A stretch of 64,000 bases of DNA from Ligustrum vulgare (GCA_963555705.1 OY743179.1:19972692-20036691), one strand, 5' to 3'. Shown: positions 21,610-34,800, counted from the first letter of the stretch. The notes: generated from the letters alone by a model not told the origin. Program-made: numbers and translations.

Positions 21610-22890
21610 TGAGAAAAATTAAAAAGATTGAATGTTGAAAAAAGTAAAAAGTAAAAGTAAAATTTTTACATTTAGTATTTAAAACGATTTTACGGATGAT
21701 ATATTTAGAGTTTGCTTTCATTTCTTAGTTTGGATTAAACTTCTCGTTGAGAAATTGTATTTGACACCCATATTGCATATTTTTCGACTTCAAAATAATG
21801 CAATAATTATCAAAAGAAAAAAATAATAATCTATAATTTGACTTTTTCTTGATAATTTTTTTTTTCACAAATCCATAAATCATTTATTACATGCATTAAT
21901 TGAACTTTGCTAATTCATGTATTAAAATAAATTGATAAAAAATTAAGAAATTTCAGAAATGACATGTGAAAATGGGCGGGAAACTATGTGCATAAAATAG
22001 TGACGGTTATCCTATTATTATATATGTATAGTATCATTTTAGGACTTAAATGAGATAAATTAAAAAGATTGAATGTTGGAAAAAATAAAAAGTATAATTA
22101 AAACTTTTACATTTAGTATTTAAAACGATTTGACGAATGATATGTTTAGAGTTTGCTTTCATTTCTTAGTTTGTATTAAATTTCTCGTTGAGATCTTGGA
22201 TTTGACACTCATATTGCGTATTTTTCAACTTCAAAATAATGCAATAATTATAAAAAAAATAATAATCTATAATTTGAATTTTTCTAGATATTTTTTTTCA
22301 CAAATCCTTAAATCATTTATTACATGCATTAATTGAATTTTCCTAATTCGTGTATTAAAATAAATTGATAAAAATCAGAAATTTCCATAAATGACATGTG
22401 AAAATGGGCGGGAAATTATGTGAATAAAATGATGACGGTTATCTTATTATTATATATGTATAATATCATTTTAGAACTTAAATGAGATAAATTAAAAGGA
22501 TTGGATGTTGGAAAAAATAAAAAAAGTATAATTAAAAATTTTACATTTAGTATTTAAAACAATTTTACGAATGATATGTTTATAGTTTGATTTTATTTCT
22601 TAGTTGTATTAAACTTCTCGTTGAGATTTTAGATTTGACACATATATTGCATATTTTTCGACTTCAAAATAATACAGTAATTATCAAAAGAAAAAAAGTA
22701 ATAATCTATAATTTGACTTTTTCTGAATATTTTTTTTCACAAATTCATAAATCATTTATTACATGCATTAATTGAACTTTTCTAATTCATGTAAATAAAT
22801 TGATAAAAATAAGAAATTTCCTAAAATAGGCGGGAAACTATGTGCAATGGTGACGGTTAATTATCCTATTATTATTATATATGTATAGAT

Positions 22891-23430
22891 AGATTTTGAC
22901 TTGAAAAATCATTTCTTACTTTTTGTACTTTGGAAAATCAATTCTCAAAACTTAGGTGATAAAATGTTTCCTACTTAATATGATATGACAAATATTAAAC
23001 GCCAGTTTGATCATTTTATTGTTGTTGATTGACTTATTTTTTTTCAAAAATTAACATTATTATTATCAAGTACAAATGTGTTAAAAAAATAAAAAATAGA
23101 AATAAATGAAATTTGATTTATAATGTGTATTATTTGAATTTTTTAGGTAAGACGTGTGGTTAAAAATTGAAGAGAAAAAATATTTATGATTAAAAAGTAG
23201 TATAAAAAATTGTGACCATTATAATTTGAGTTTTAAATTGTTACTGAACGGACCATTATGTAGAATGAAGTTTGAATGTAATTTTATTTGTTGGACAAAG
23301 TCATAATAATCATACATCATATAAGTGGACTGTCATTTCAATTCAAATTAAGTGGAAATTACACCCCCACCAATTTAAATTAAAATATTTACCTGATATA
23401 GATTTTAGGGATAACTATAGCTAGGGTCCC
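22891..23430. other. AT-rich intergenic sequence
   Basis: No gene recognised. It contains a piece of the dispersed AAAATTG...GTGATTAAAAAGTAGT...TTATAA repeat also seen at 27150-27300. Confidence 0.5.
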
Positions 23431-24174
23431 AAACTGTTATTTTTCACATACTTTATTCAAATATTTCGTTTGTACCAATCATAATCTGAAACCTTTAATT
23501 TAGTTAGAGAAAAGGACAAATTAATGAAAAATATCGAAGTTTTTGTTAATCAACTTAAATTTTGATTTTGACCAGATCTAGAACGAGCAATAACTTTGTA
23601 TTTTAATATTTTTAATATAAATCAATTCAAATAATTAAATAAAAAGAAAAGAAATTAGATAACTATTCATCATCTTCCCAAACTTTTATTTTTCACAAAC
23701 TTTATCCAAACCTTTCATTTGTACCAATCATAGTCTCAAATCTTTATTTCAATCATGGGAAGAGGACAAGGACAAATGGATGAAAAACATCAAAGTTTTT
23801 GTTACTCGACTTAAATTTTGATTTTGACCAGATTTAGAATGGACAGTATAATAGCTTTTTATTTTAATATAAACTAATTCAAATAATTAAATAAAAAGAA
23901 AAGAAACAAGATAACTATTCATCATCTTCCCAAACTTCATTTTTCACAAACTTTATCCAAACCTTTCATTTGTACCAATCATAGTCTCAAACCTTTATTT
24001 CAGTTGCTGGAGAAGGACAAATGGATGGAAAACATCTAAGTTTTTGTTAGTCAACTTAAATTTTGATTTTGATCAGATCTAGAACAGGCAATATAATAAC
24101 TTTGTACTTTAATATAAACTTATTCAAATAATTAAATAAAAAGAAAAGAAACAAGATAACTATTCATCTTCTTA
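23431..24174 (+). repeat. Three tandem copies of a 245-bp unit
   Basis: Starts at about 23431, 23681 and 23930. Each has CAAACxxTxATTTTTCACA, CATTTGTACCAATCATA, a TTTTTGTTA...CAACTTAAATTTTGATTTTGA core and the end AAAGAAAAGAAA...GATAACTATTCATC. The family A LTR at 24175 is inserted at the end of the third copy. Confidence 0.9.
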
Positions 24175-24317
24175 TGATGTGATCTGAGGTAGGAGATCAA
24201 AAGGAGAAAACAAGTTACGGGCGATTCCATAACAATCTACAAGGAAAATCGAGCAACTTTCATGTTGGGCTAGAGTCGAGAATCAAAACGAATCAAGTTC
24301 TTTTGAAGGGACGAAGA

Positions 24318-25110
24318 TTGTTGCTTGGATTGACTCAATCTTTTGTGGGTTGCGTAGTTACAATTGCTACATGTTTGCATTAATTGAATCAAGCAAACAA
24401 TACAATCAATTGATATATTGACCTCTTGATCACAACAATAATAATTTTCACCCAAGTTTGAACAAACAAGAATAAACTCGCAAGTTCAGATTTTATTCAA
24501 TGAATAATAAGTTGTTGAAAGCTGAATAGCCTTACAATAATCTCTCAAAGTTGTGTGTAAAATAATACAAAGAACAAGCCTATATATAGACAAAGAAATA
24601 AAATCCTAATCTAATTAGGAAACTAAATAAATAACCTAATTTAATTGAAAAAGCAATTCCTAATCTAATTAGGAATCTAATAAAGACAATACATTTTATA
24701 ATAATAAGGGTGGAAATAAAAAATAAAAAATAACTAGACTTTTAATTGAAGTAAAACGGAATAAAACTTATAATTCACAACAAATCTCGCAGAAAATCAG
24801 TGACGCCTTCACTTGGTATTTTGGTCATAACTTTTTCTCCCGATATCCTATTGCATTGATTCAAAGTTCATTAGAAAGCTAACTCAAAGGGCTACAATTT
24901 TTTTAGAGTAATGATTTCCAAATTTGAATGTTTTCAATATGAAAATTGAGTCTCAACCTGAGACTGGAAATCTGAATTATAATATTTACCCTTTTTCTGT
25001 TCTTCTTTGATTTTCAACTTGATTTCCGTACTCGAGCCCAAAATGAAACTTTCCTCTTTCGTCGCCAAGAATGTTTTTTCATCCATTGTTGCTTGAAGAC
25101 TTATATTCAG
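24318..25110 (-). mobile_element. Foreign LTR-like segment, minus orientation
   Basis: Plus-strand ends are TGCTTGGATTG... and ...GACTTATATTCA, so TG...CA. On the minus strand it has a TATA box (TCTATATATAGGC, about 24600-24588) and then an A-rich end region, as in an LTR. There is no matching duplication at its borders, so it arrived with a deletion or by recombination. The ORF at 25122-24934 seems to be non-coding LTR. Confidence 0.5.
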
Positions 25111-25533
25111 GCTCTGGATCATATCAGATTACCTTTACTAAAACATCCAAAGTCATATAAGTTGCAGTTGTTGACTGAGTCAGGGGAAATTAAGGTTAAT
25201 AAACAGGTTTTGGTGACTTTTTCTCTTTGTAGATATGTGGATGAGGTAGTTTGTGATGTGGTGCCTATGCATGTTGGTCACATACTATTGGGGAAGCCAC
25301 GGCAACATGAAAGGGCGTTGCTACATGATGAGTATACGAATAGATACAGTCTTGTGAAAGGTGGGAAGAAGTTTACTCTAGTTCCACTATCTCCTACGCA
25401 GGCTCTGGAAGACCAATTGAAAGTGAAAAGTGAGTTTGAGGGGAAAAATAAGAGAGTTGAGGCCACGACCTCAGGATGGAAATTAAAGAAAAGAGAGTTG
25501 AGGCCACTACCTCAAAAAAAGGAGGAGGAGTGA
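25111..25533 (+). pseudogene. Gypsy retropepsin-domain C-terminal remnant
   Basis: The frame reads LPLLKHPKSYKL, then GEIKVNKQVLVTFS, then VVCDVVPMHVGHILLGKP and SLVKGGKKFTLVPLSP. This is the second half of the aspartic protease region of plant chromovirus-type gypsy elements and its linker. The catalytic N-terminal half is missing because the foreign LTR segment begins upstream. After 25533 the frame stops; 25622-25906 continues as a Lys-rich, repeat-like tail (KHKHKYQLSKTKHKYG). Compare 50401-50823, where the same domain is longer. Confidence 0.8.
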
Positions 25534-25934
25534 AAAATAAAGAAAAGAGGGTTAATGTTCAAACCTCAGAAAAGGAAAGATTGAGTGTAGAAAGCAAAAG
25601 AAAGGAGAGCCCACCATAAAATTGAGTTTATTTGCACTTACTCTAGCTAACAAACCCCTCCCTAGTTCTATTAAATCTATTTTGCAGGTGTCTAAGTCAA
25701 ACTATGAGCTTAAAACAGGGAAGAAATTCATTCGTACAAATGAGCAGCCCAAAATGTCGAGAAAGTTGAAGGAGAATAAGGAGCAGCCTAAAAGTTTGAA
25801 GGATAGCATAAAGCACAAGCATAAATACCAACTCAGCAAAACCAAGCATAAGTATGGTCAAAAAGCCAACAAACCCCGGAGCTGCAAGAGGATTGGACAA
25901 ATTTGAGATCGAATCCTTTTCAAGAGAGGGAGAA

Positions 25935-26698
25935 TGATGTGATCTAAGGTAGGAGATCAAAGGAGAAAACAAGCTACGGGAGATTCCATAACAATCTACA
26001 AGGAAAAGCGAGCAACTTCCATGTCGGGCTCGAGTCGAGAATCAAAACAAATCAAGTTGCTTCGAAGGGACGAAGATTGTTGTCGTCGAACCAACCACGC
26101 GATCGCGTGGTTAAACAAAGGGAGTGATCGCGCCATCGCATCAAAATCGATGCAAAAGTTATAGAGCTCAACCACGCGATCGCGACACTTCCAACCAAGC
26201 GATCGCGCGGTTCACCTGAAGCCAGATTTTCGCGTTTTTAAATTTTATTTTTGTTTTCTTTATTATTTTTCGTATTTTTGAGTTCTTTAGCGACTAGGCC
26301 TAGGATTAGGCACGTTTTGACATTATATTAACAAGTTTCTATCATTAACACAACTTTGATATTATTGAATGAAATTGAGCGTGTTCTCTTTGAAAGGTTG
26401 ATGATTCCCTTTTTTGTTTCAAGAAAAATCAATTGAACTTATCAAATATTATGAGATATTTGTGGCGTTCCCTTCAGAAACTTATCAAGGAAATTGACAA
26501 GTCCTTGTAGTGCTTTGAAAACTTTGGATCTTCAATCCGCATCGTGATTGTTGGGTCAAGGTCTTATCGTCAATTTTATCTTTTCCAGTTAATTTATTTT
26601 CTTGTTTCTTGTGTTTGTTGTTGAGTCTAGATCTTTCCTACGTTTTTCAATTCATTATTCCGCGTGTCTCGTTGAGATTCTCGAGTAGGATCACGTCA
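25935..26698 (+). repeat. Right LTR of the 24175 element (family A)
   Basis: It starts TGATGTGATCTAAGG and ends AGGATCACGTCA. In U3 it has CCACGCGATCGCGTGG and related CGCGATCGCG copies (26089-26215), where the 5923 and 48923 LTRs have ACGGCCGTAA. Confidence 0.88.
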
Positions 26699-27337
26699 TC
26701 TTCCCACCCCTCCAAATCAACACAAACCACTACAGCCTATCACGGTCACTACCAACCATCGTCGTCACCTGCCACAGCCACCACAAGCATGAAAATATTA
26801 ACCACAAAATCATAACCACGGAAAGTGCTTGTTCTGATTCTGGGAGCTCAAAATGGTGTTGAAATTTCAAGGAGATTTTCTGAAATGTATGTCATTTCAA
26901 GGATGATTCCTAATTTTTATGATACTTGAGACGAGATACTCTTAGTATTAAAGAGCTTATTGGAGACACTCTTAGTATTACACTTTGATACTTAGGACGT
27001 AAATTTGTTGGGAAATGAAAAGGATGTAAATTTCAGTGAAAGCTTGCAAGATTGCACATTTGAGTTCTCGGAGATAAAAAAAAGAAAAGAGTGCGGAGTG
27101 CAATTATCCCTTCACAGCGCTTAAATCTTATTGGTAACACTGTTTGATTTATAAACTGGCTTATTTGTGATTTTGAGAATAAAAGTAATGGTTAAAAATT
27201 GGAGAGAGAAATTGCGTGTGATTAAAAAGTAGTTTGAAAAATTGTGTAATTTATAAACTAACTTATAAAAATTAGTTTATTTTGATTAACAAACGGAATC
27301 TAACTAATCATGTGAATACATTGGTACTTAATAAAAT
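26699..27337. other. Intergenic sequence, no gene recognised
   Basis: The first 120 bases are C/A-rich (CCACAGCCACCACAAGC). At about 27150-27300 lies a dispersed AT-rich repeat (TTTATAAACT...TTGGAGAGAGAAATT...AAACTAACTTATAA) related to sequences near 34200 and 37.5-38.8 kb. Confidence 0.5.
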
Positions 27338-28133
27338 TGATGTGATTCGGGATAGGAGTTCAAAGGAGAAATCAAGACACGGAGGATGCAACAACAATCT
27401 ATATGGAAAAATGAGCAAGTTTCGTGTTGAGCCCAAATCGAGAATCAAACCAAATCACGTTGTTTCAAATGGACGAAAAGGGAGTCAGTCAGGAAAACCA
27501 CGTGATCGCGCAGGTCAAGGAGGGCACGATCACGCGCATGCATAAAAAATCAACCCGAGGGTTTCAGGCATAACCACGTGATCGCACGGTTGAAATTGAA
27601 GCAGATTTTCGCGAATTTTATTTTAATTTCCGTTTTAATTATTTTGTTTCGTATTTTTGAACCCTAAAGTGACTAGGGTTAGTTTTAGGCGTATTTTACT
27701 ATATATTGTTTGTTTTTAAATTTGAACATTAGACAACTTTGATTATTGAGATTGAATTGAGTTTTTACCCTTTAGAAAGGAGGATTCATTTTTTTGTTTT
27801 TCAAGAACAAATTAAACTTATCAAATATTTGTGAGAATATTTGTGGCGTTCCAACCAGAACTTATCAAAGATTCATTTTTTGTGGCGTTCATTCAACTAG
27901 AACTTATGAAGTAAGTAACATCCCTTGTAGCGTTCACCCATCTTGGTTCTTATTCCGTATCGTTTATTGCATCGTGAATATTGAATTAATGTTTTATTAT
28001 CAAATCTATCTTTAATTATTGTTCTTATTGTTCTTGGATCTTGTTATTATTATTCTCGCTGAATTTAGATATTTCTTATCGCTTATTTATTATTCCGCGT
28101 TCTTCGTCGTGTTTCCCAAGTAGGTTCGCATCA
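27338..28133 (+). mobile_element. Solo LTR, family A, 796 bp
   Basis: It starts TGATGTGATTCGGG and ends GTAGGTTCGCATCA. Flanks AAAAT (27333-27337) and AACAT (28134-28138) differ at one base. In U3 it has ACCACGTGATCGCGCAGG, ACGATCACGCGC and ACCACGTGATCGCACGG (27496-27590). The ORF at 27282-27545 falls inside this LTR and is not a gene. Confidence 0.85.
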
Positions 28134-28659
28134 AACATTATTCTACTCTTAAAGCTTATACCCTCCAATCTACAACCAGTCTTATATTATTTTATTTTAA
28201 ACCGTCCACACCACCCAATCAAAATAAAGGGATTAATTTGTGTTCTTGAGAATAAAAAATACTCTTTCATGGTGCACACATTTATTTGAGGAAAGAGAAT
28301 CTTATCATGTTGCATTGAATCTAAATTATCTAATGTTCATTTCATAATGCTATCATTCCCTTCAACCCAATACAACCTCTTGGAACTCCTCTTAGCAGCC
28401 ACAATGTAAAGTATCCATTGACCATTCTTCCAAAAGATAAGATCAACATAAAACTTAATGTTCACAAGACAACTTGGTACCCTGTGAAAATTACGGTCAC
28501 ATGAATCTTTTCAATTCTATCCATTTGCGGTAAAACCAGAGAGAATTTATATCCATCAACATATTTTCTGCTTTATTGGTATGCACAAAAGATCGTTCAG
28601 GTCCAAGTCAGGACACAGTTTTACTTCACGATCTATATACAAGAAAACTAGTCGACAAA
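28134..28659. other. Intergenic sequence beyond the sucrose synthase 3' end
   Basis: No gene, RNA or transposon end recognised; AT-rich. Confidence 0.5.
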
Positions 28660-28834
28660 ATCTTGTACAACTTTAAACATATTTATTACATTTCAGAGGT
28701 TTAACGTGTCTAATTACCTTCAAGTTTTCCTTACATCCCTACAACAGAAACATCACTCTTCTACACATACATGTAATTTGATCATTGCTTTAGGATCAGC
28801 AGATTGAGACACATCCTTTGCACCTTTTTTTTTT
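28660..28834 (-). other. Sucrose synthase 3' untranslated region
   Basis: It follows the TAA stop at 28837-28835 and starts with an A run. An AATAAA signal lies at 28687-28682 (minus), so cleavage is expected about 20 bases further, near 28660. A TGTA-rich stretch (ACATGTATGTGTAGAAG) upstream suits a far upstream element. Confidence 0.6.
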
Positions 28835-31800
28835 TTACTGTGGATCATCAACTGCCAAAGGAACAGATCTTACCTGAAACAGGCAATGGCCAAAAGCATT
28901 ATAGAAATTGAGGAGAGTTAAAAATAAATTACTTTGCCATGTTTGAAAATACTTACTATTCATGCAATCTAATGTATATTGGCAAAACTTAATTATGCCT
29001 TTTCTATTCAAAAACTACTCCAAGAAGATAAGTAATCTCACCAATTCACGTAACTTGAGAATGTAGAACATCTCAAGATAGCGTCGAGTTTCACGGCGCT
29101 CGAGTTTTGATACGTATTTCCAAAACCCATAGACTCCCGCCAAAGTCATTAGCCTATCGGAGTAGATTTTCCATGTATACCTACACCAAAAAGGTTAAAA
29201 ATAACCATTGACTACTAAAGCTAAACAATGCAAAACAGTTTCTACAAATGCGCCAACTTTGAAAACTGCAACCTACTGTTCAAATGTTTCTCTAAGCTTC
29301 AACGAAGTGTAAAGAGGTCAAAATAAATAGCGATCTATCTCTGGTTTCCGTGATAGGTTTTGTGGTTCTGAATTCGCCATGTATATATTCAAAGTGAGCT
29401 CACCTGTCCAGTTTCCAGATTGGATTTATTGAAATCTATTCACTCTTTGCGAAAAAATGGTGAGATTAAGTTTTTGAAAAGGTACCAAGTTACTTGAGTA
29501 ACATCTTTAACATGCATGACGAAGCTTAAAGGAAACAATACGGTTTTCATAGTTCAATTAAAACACACACACACACACACTTTTAAGGAGTTTTTAAGCT
29601 TACCCGAGCATCTCTTTTTTTCTAAAAATTTGGATATATTCCTCTTTCTTTGATTTAAGTAAGAAAATTAATTAGTTTGAAAGTAATTCTTAACTTTGAC
29701 CATGAACATATATTAGTAATTTTAAAACTAATTTACTTATGAGTAAATTTTTAAGCTTAATTATGTAAACATGCTCTTAATAATCCAGCTGCAGAAAATC
29801 AAGTTATAAATCAACTACAAGAAATGGTGTCCTTCACAAAGTACATTACCTCTCATGAATTCTTCGAATAGACCCTTCAGAAATCTTAACCCAATAGCTC
29901 GGATCTTCATTGCATTTTTGAAAGAAATCCGCCATTCTTTCAGCAGCCTTATCGGGATGATATGGATCAATGTGAAAACCGGAAATGCCATCTTCAATTA
30001 TTTCCAAAGGACCACCATGGCTTGTTGCAAATGTTGGAATGCCACAGGCCATGGCCTCAACCACTGTAAGTCCAAAAGCTTCATAAAAGGCAGGCTGAAT
30101 GGAAAATAAATAATTGTTTGGTCAAACAATTCATTCATTGAACCCAAATTTATATGCAATTGTCATCGGCAAATAAAGAAATCAACATCGATATCATGCC
30201 TAACTAACTAAATAAGTGTGTCCTACCCAATCATAATTGCTTTAACTTTTAGAAGAAATGGTTCACCATGGCATCATAAGTAGGCAAAGGTCTCGTGTAC
30301 AAATCCCGTCATCACCCATTTTATAAAAATTGTGCATGTGGCAGGCCATGGTGAAAAAGGTGAATCCAGCCTACGTATAAAGGGGAGTGTTGAAGACTAA
30401 GAGCATGTTCGGAAATATTTATAAATACAAAGAAATGAGTAGTGGATAAGTGGGTAATACTTGTGGGTCCTTCAAAACATGTGATAAAAAGCGAATGGAG
30501 GGTTTATAATAGCTTAAATAAATAAATTAAGTTGTCTATACTCTAATAACTATTCCTTATATGAGAAAATGTGAATTTATATGAAATTTTTCCACAAATA
30601 AAGAAATCAAAGCGACGATCATACCTGAACAAAGATACCTCTCTTGTCGGCTATGTAGCGATAAAGTTCACCATTACGTGCTCGATTTGTTTGGGATGTT
30701 ATCCATCTTATCTGGCCACCTAGATTGTATTGCTTAATTAGAGAATGCATTTTCTCAATTTCTGCAATTTCTTCTCTATCATTTGATTTTTTTACATCAA
30801 TGGAACCTGCCACCAAAGCCAAGTTCGCCAATTCTCTGAGCTTGGGATTTTTAGCATAAAACTCCACCAATCCCGTAATGTTTTTAACCCGGTCGAGCCT
30901 TGCAATGGAGAAAATTATGGGTTTCGTCTGATCATTCAATATACCACTGCAGCAAGCACAGTTAAAGGTAAAGTAAAAAGGCTATCTACAAATAAATGTC
31001 CTCCATTATGCTACTTGCTTTCACGGGAAGGAAATGTATCAGACACTGCATCAAGCAGAGTACAGTTGAAGGAAATTTAAAGAAGCTATCGACAATTAAT
31101 GTCCTCCATTATGTTGCTTTCACAGAGGAAATATATATCAGATAAAATTCAAATATTTAGACTATTTAGCATAAAGACAATAATGTCTTCGGGTTCAGAC
31201 TCCAGTCTTGAAACAATAACCATATATCATGTCTCGTATGTCTGTCTATATAGGGCAGATATGAGTAACAATTTTGAGATTCTAAATGTAGAGAGTTTCA
31301 CATTTCACATTATGAAATCCATTGCAGCACATTAAACACAAAATTTCAGGTTTTTGATAAAATTTGGCAATTTTAGTAATAGAAAATTATACCAAAAATC
31401 AATGAAAATCAATACGAAAAACCAATGAAACCTTTTTTATTCCTTTCATTTTACATCCTACAAGAAAAATCCTTTTATACCCCAAACTTCATATACAGAT
31501 GGTCATATGAATAGATAGAACACGTTTGTCTAAGCTAAAAAAATAAAATATATAGCCTCTGTTCTTTAACACAATCATTACAATTTATAAATCAATTTAT
31601 AAAATGTGTATATATAACTTTTCTGAATCTGTTAATTATTTTGAAAGTACTACTAATTTCAAATTTCGATTGCATGGAAAAATCATGCTAATCAGCAATG
31701 CAAGTGAGGATGACGATCATAGGAAAGCTACGTGATAGTCTATCAAATCATTCGTATGAATTTTCCAATCTTCCAATCAAGTTTTGTAGTTTGAAGAAAA

Positions 31801-34800
31801 TGCCTAATCAACTGGGGACTTACATGTGCTCATCATTCTGCTCAGGATCATATAGCAACTTTTCAATTGTACCATGAAGAGAAGTAAGTCTTTTCTCCTT
31901 GTCGGAATATGGAAAATAAATGGTGTCATCTGCTCCAGGAGAAACTATATTAAACTTGGGATCAAACACATCGATGCCATGAACAACACGGTATAGGCCA
32001 GGCATAGTGAAAGCAGTATGACTTTCGTACTGACCAACAGTATTCTTCCTGAAAATAAATCATCAAAATGAACCGATGAGAAATTGAATTATCATTACTA
32101 AACAAATGTGCATTAACAAGTAAGAAATAACAAGAAAATAAAGATGATCAAGAATATATGCTTTTTCAAAAGTGTGGTTTAAGACTTTAAGTACAGTGTA
32201 CACAATCATGTTGCAAGACCTTGCAATAGGCAAGTCATATATACAATTATAATGTTATGGATTAAACCTTAACCCTAACTCCGAGATCAGTAATAAACAA
32301 AACATATAATTTGAAACACGCAAAGCAAATACATTATAGTGGTTCACCCTCACTGTGCCATGATAACAGGCTACTGCAGATTTCTCACCCTAATGAAGAA
32401 TGTGCTCACAAGAGTTTTCACCTCTTTATATTGTCTATTCAAGAAAATTTCCCAACACCCCTACCCCCAAAAAAAAGGAAGAAAAAAAAATTCTTATTAG
32501 GGTGACATGTGAATGCACGATATAGTGTACAGGCTCCACATATTCCAAACTTATACGTCTACATGTCCAATAGTATCTCCCAGCTACAATAGATAACATT
32601 GGATCTCTTTTCATCTTTAAGAATTCTTCGAGTGGTATCTCTACAATATGACCGGAGCAATCTCTGGCAGAATTGGAACGCATTGCACAATAGTATGGTC
32701 TATTTAGAGAAGGAACTTAGGATCTGGACCCAATTAATTTTTTTAGATTTTGCAGTATCTAAAATTAGTACTATATAAAATTCAAGTGAAGAACCATAGG
32801 AGCACCAACCGGCTCTGTTGAAAAAAGGAAAATAAAAGCTCTAAAAGAAGTGAAGGAATAGATCCTATTAGTTTTCAATCAACTCTAATTTAGTTTTATT
32901 TCAGGTAAATTATTTTCGAATGAAGCTAAGGAAAATAACAATCATAATAATCAAGATTTCTAATCATCAGAGCAAGGAAAAAAGAAAAATCAGATAGGTT
33001 GTTATTGTTATTAAAGCAATGGATAATGTTGTTAAACTTACGTTCCTGCAATTTCCTGGTATGTACTTGTGATTATAAAATCTGAGTTATTCATGGCTAG
33101 TAGATCAGCAGTGAATTGACATGAGAAATGGTATTTGTCCTCGAACTTTTTCCAATATATGTCAGAATCTGGATACTTTGTTTTCTCCAAGGCATGTGCA
33201 ATAGTGCACTGAATCAGTAAAGGAAAAAGTAAATTTCGGAAAATTATTTCATGCAATCAATCATGACAGAAAAAACATCAATATTCACCTGTGTGACTCC
33301 CATCTTATAAGCTAAAAGGGATGCAACAAGATTCCCGTCACTGTAATTGCCTATAATTAGGTCCGGGGCACCCTGCAGCTCTGCTGAAATTTCATTTGCA
33401 GAATCCTGATGATAAAACAAGGTAATGACAACGATATGTTGAAAAAAGGAAATGTAGTTGCATTAGTGAGGAAAATATATAAATGTGTAGTTTTTCCACC
33501 CAGGGTGTGGATGGAAGACGTCAATTTCATACTAAACTGTATTAAAAGCAGGAAAAAGCAAGCCATCCTTGTTGAAAAATTATAAATGTAAACGAATTAA
33601 ACTCCTTTCTGTTCATAACACATTCGGCTTTTAGGTGGATCAACAAGTTACTAGAGCGCACAAAGGTCCTAGGTCACCGCCACTCATTTATGAAAACTAT
33701 CAGACCTTCGATAAAAGAAAAATTCCTGCCCATTTTTTGCTGCAAATCTTTTTCTTTTTTTTGAACAGGATCTAAAGATGTGTCGCAAATATGTAGCTAA
33801 TTCGTAACTTAGGACTACAAAAAAACTAATATAGAAAAAGTAAAACACAAGCAGACAAACTTCACAAATATGAATTTTGAAAACTGATTAGTTAGTTCGG
33901 TCTTACCTCAGCAAACTTTTCCAAGTAAGGCCATACATCAAACCTTGAAATCCAATTGTGGAGAATTCCATGCTCAGTTTTAAAAGGAATGCGCAGAATA
34001 TATGCATATTCACACCCGCTAACTCTTTCCAACCGTTGGTTGCATGAGGTGCCCTTTGCATCAGGTATTAATCGAGTAACCTTGCAGAATCACAGAAAAA
34101 CATGTTTACAACAACAGGAAAAAGGGCTGTGTTACCAAACAAAATATCCTAGCCTCTGTTCGGTAAGTTGCACTTTAGATTATAAACCAATTTATAATCT
34201 ACACAATTTCCCAAACCATTTTATAACTACACATATTTTATCTCCAATTTTAACCACACATCTTACCTCGAGATCCGAAAAAAACTTGTTTATAATTGGT
34301 CAGCTAGATCCGAACAGAGGCCTATTTGTAAGTATTAACAAAAATCAAATCTAAAGTTTCTGGAGTATACAATCAGAATTCTAGGAGTGATGTTCAGTCC
34401 TTGCTGCTTGATTCTTGTGATCATCTCATTCTCCAAGGCACGCACTTGATCTAGAATGTATACAACCTGCATAAAAGCAAAATGAGTAATCTTGTAAGTT
34501 TCTTTATGCTACATTACTGGTTAAAGAAACACTTAAGTTTTTTCAGGACATTTCGCATTCAAATCTACAAAACAAACAAACAATAAAAGATTTATTTAAA
34601 ATGTTTTGAAGAGGTGATCTGTCTTTTAAATTGATTTCCTTTTGTAAAACGATATCAGCAATTAGACACATCCATGATTGAAATTAACTGATCTAATATA
34701 AAAAGCAAATGCCCCTGCTATTCCTGTTCAGTCTTGCCAAGGATTGTCAAACATGTTTGGCTATTAATAAAAGTAGAGTCACTTTTAAGCAACTTGCCAA

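Larger units (their letters stand above)
19860..22890 (+). repeat. Tandem array of about seven 390-475 bp units with dimeric order
   Basis: The anchor GATGTTGAAAAAAG or a close variant recurs at about 19899, 20286, 20758, 21158, 21632, 22075 and 22506. Other shared anchors are TTTTTCGACTTCAAAATAAT and CATTTATTACATG(A/C)ATTAATTGAAC. Units 1 and 3 share ATATGTTTAGAG...AAACTTATCGTTGA; units 2 and 4 share ATGTGTTTxGAG...AAACTTCTCGTTGAGATATTTG. So units 1-2 and 3-4 form two copies of an 860-870 bp dimer; units 5-7 are closer to the second type. The ORFs seen at 22130-22336 and 22587-22775 are copies of the same repeat, not genes. Confidence 0.9.
24175..26698 (+). mobile_element. Rearranged family A LTR element
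   Basis: A left LTR fragment (24175-24317) and a full right LTR (25935-26698) flank a shortened internal part. Flanks are TCTTA (24170-24174) and TCTTC (26699-26703), a 5-bp duplication with one change. The left LTR, the primer site and the start of the internal part are replaced by a foreign LTR-like segment (24318-25110). What remains internally is the protease-domain remnant at 25111-25533 and a Lys-rich tail. A purine tract (AAGAGAGGGAGAA) precedes the right LTR. Confidence 0.8.

Noticed and set aside
22130..22775. Two similar short ORFs (68 and 62 codons)
   Set aside because: Similar only because they are units of the tandem array.
19860..24174. CRISPR-like array
   Set aside because: Units are 245-475 bp without short repeat-spacer order, and this is a plant genome.
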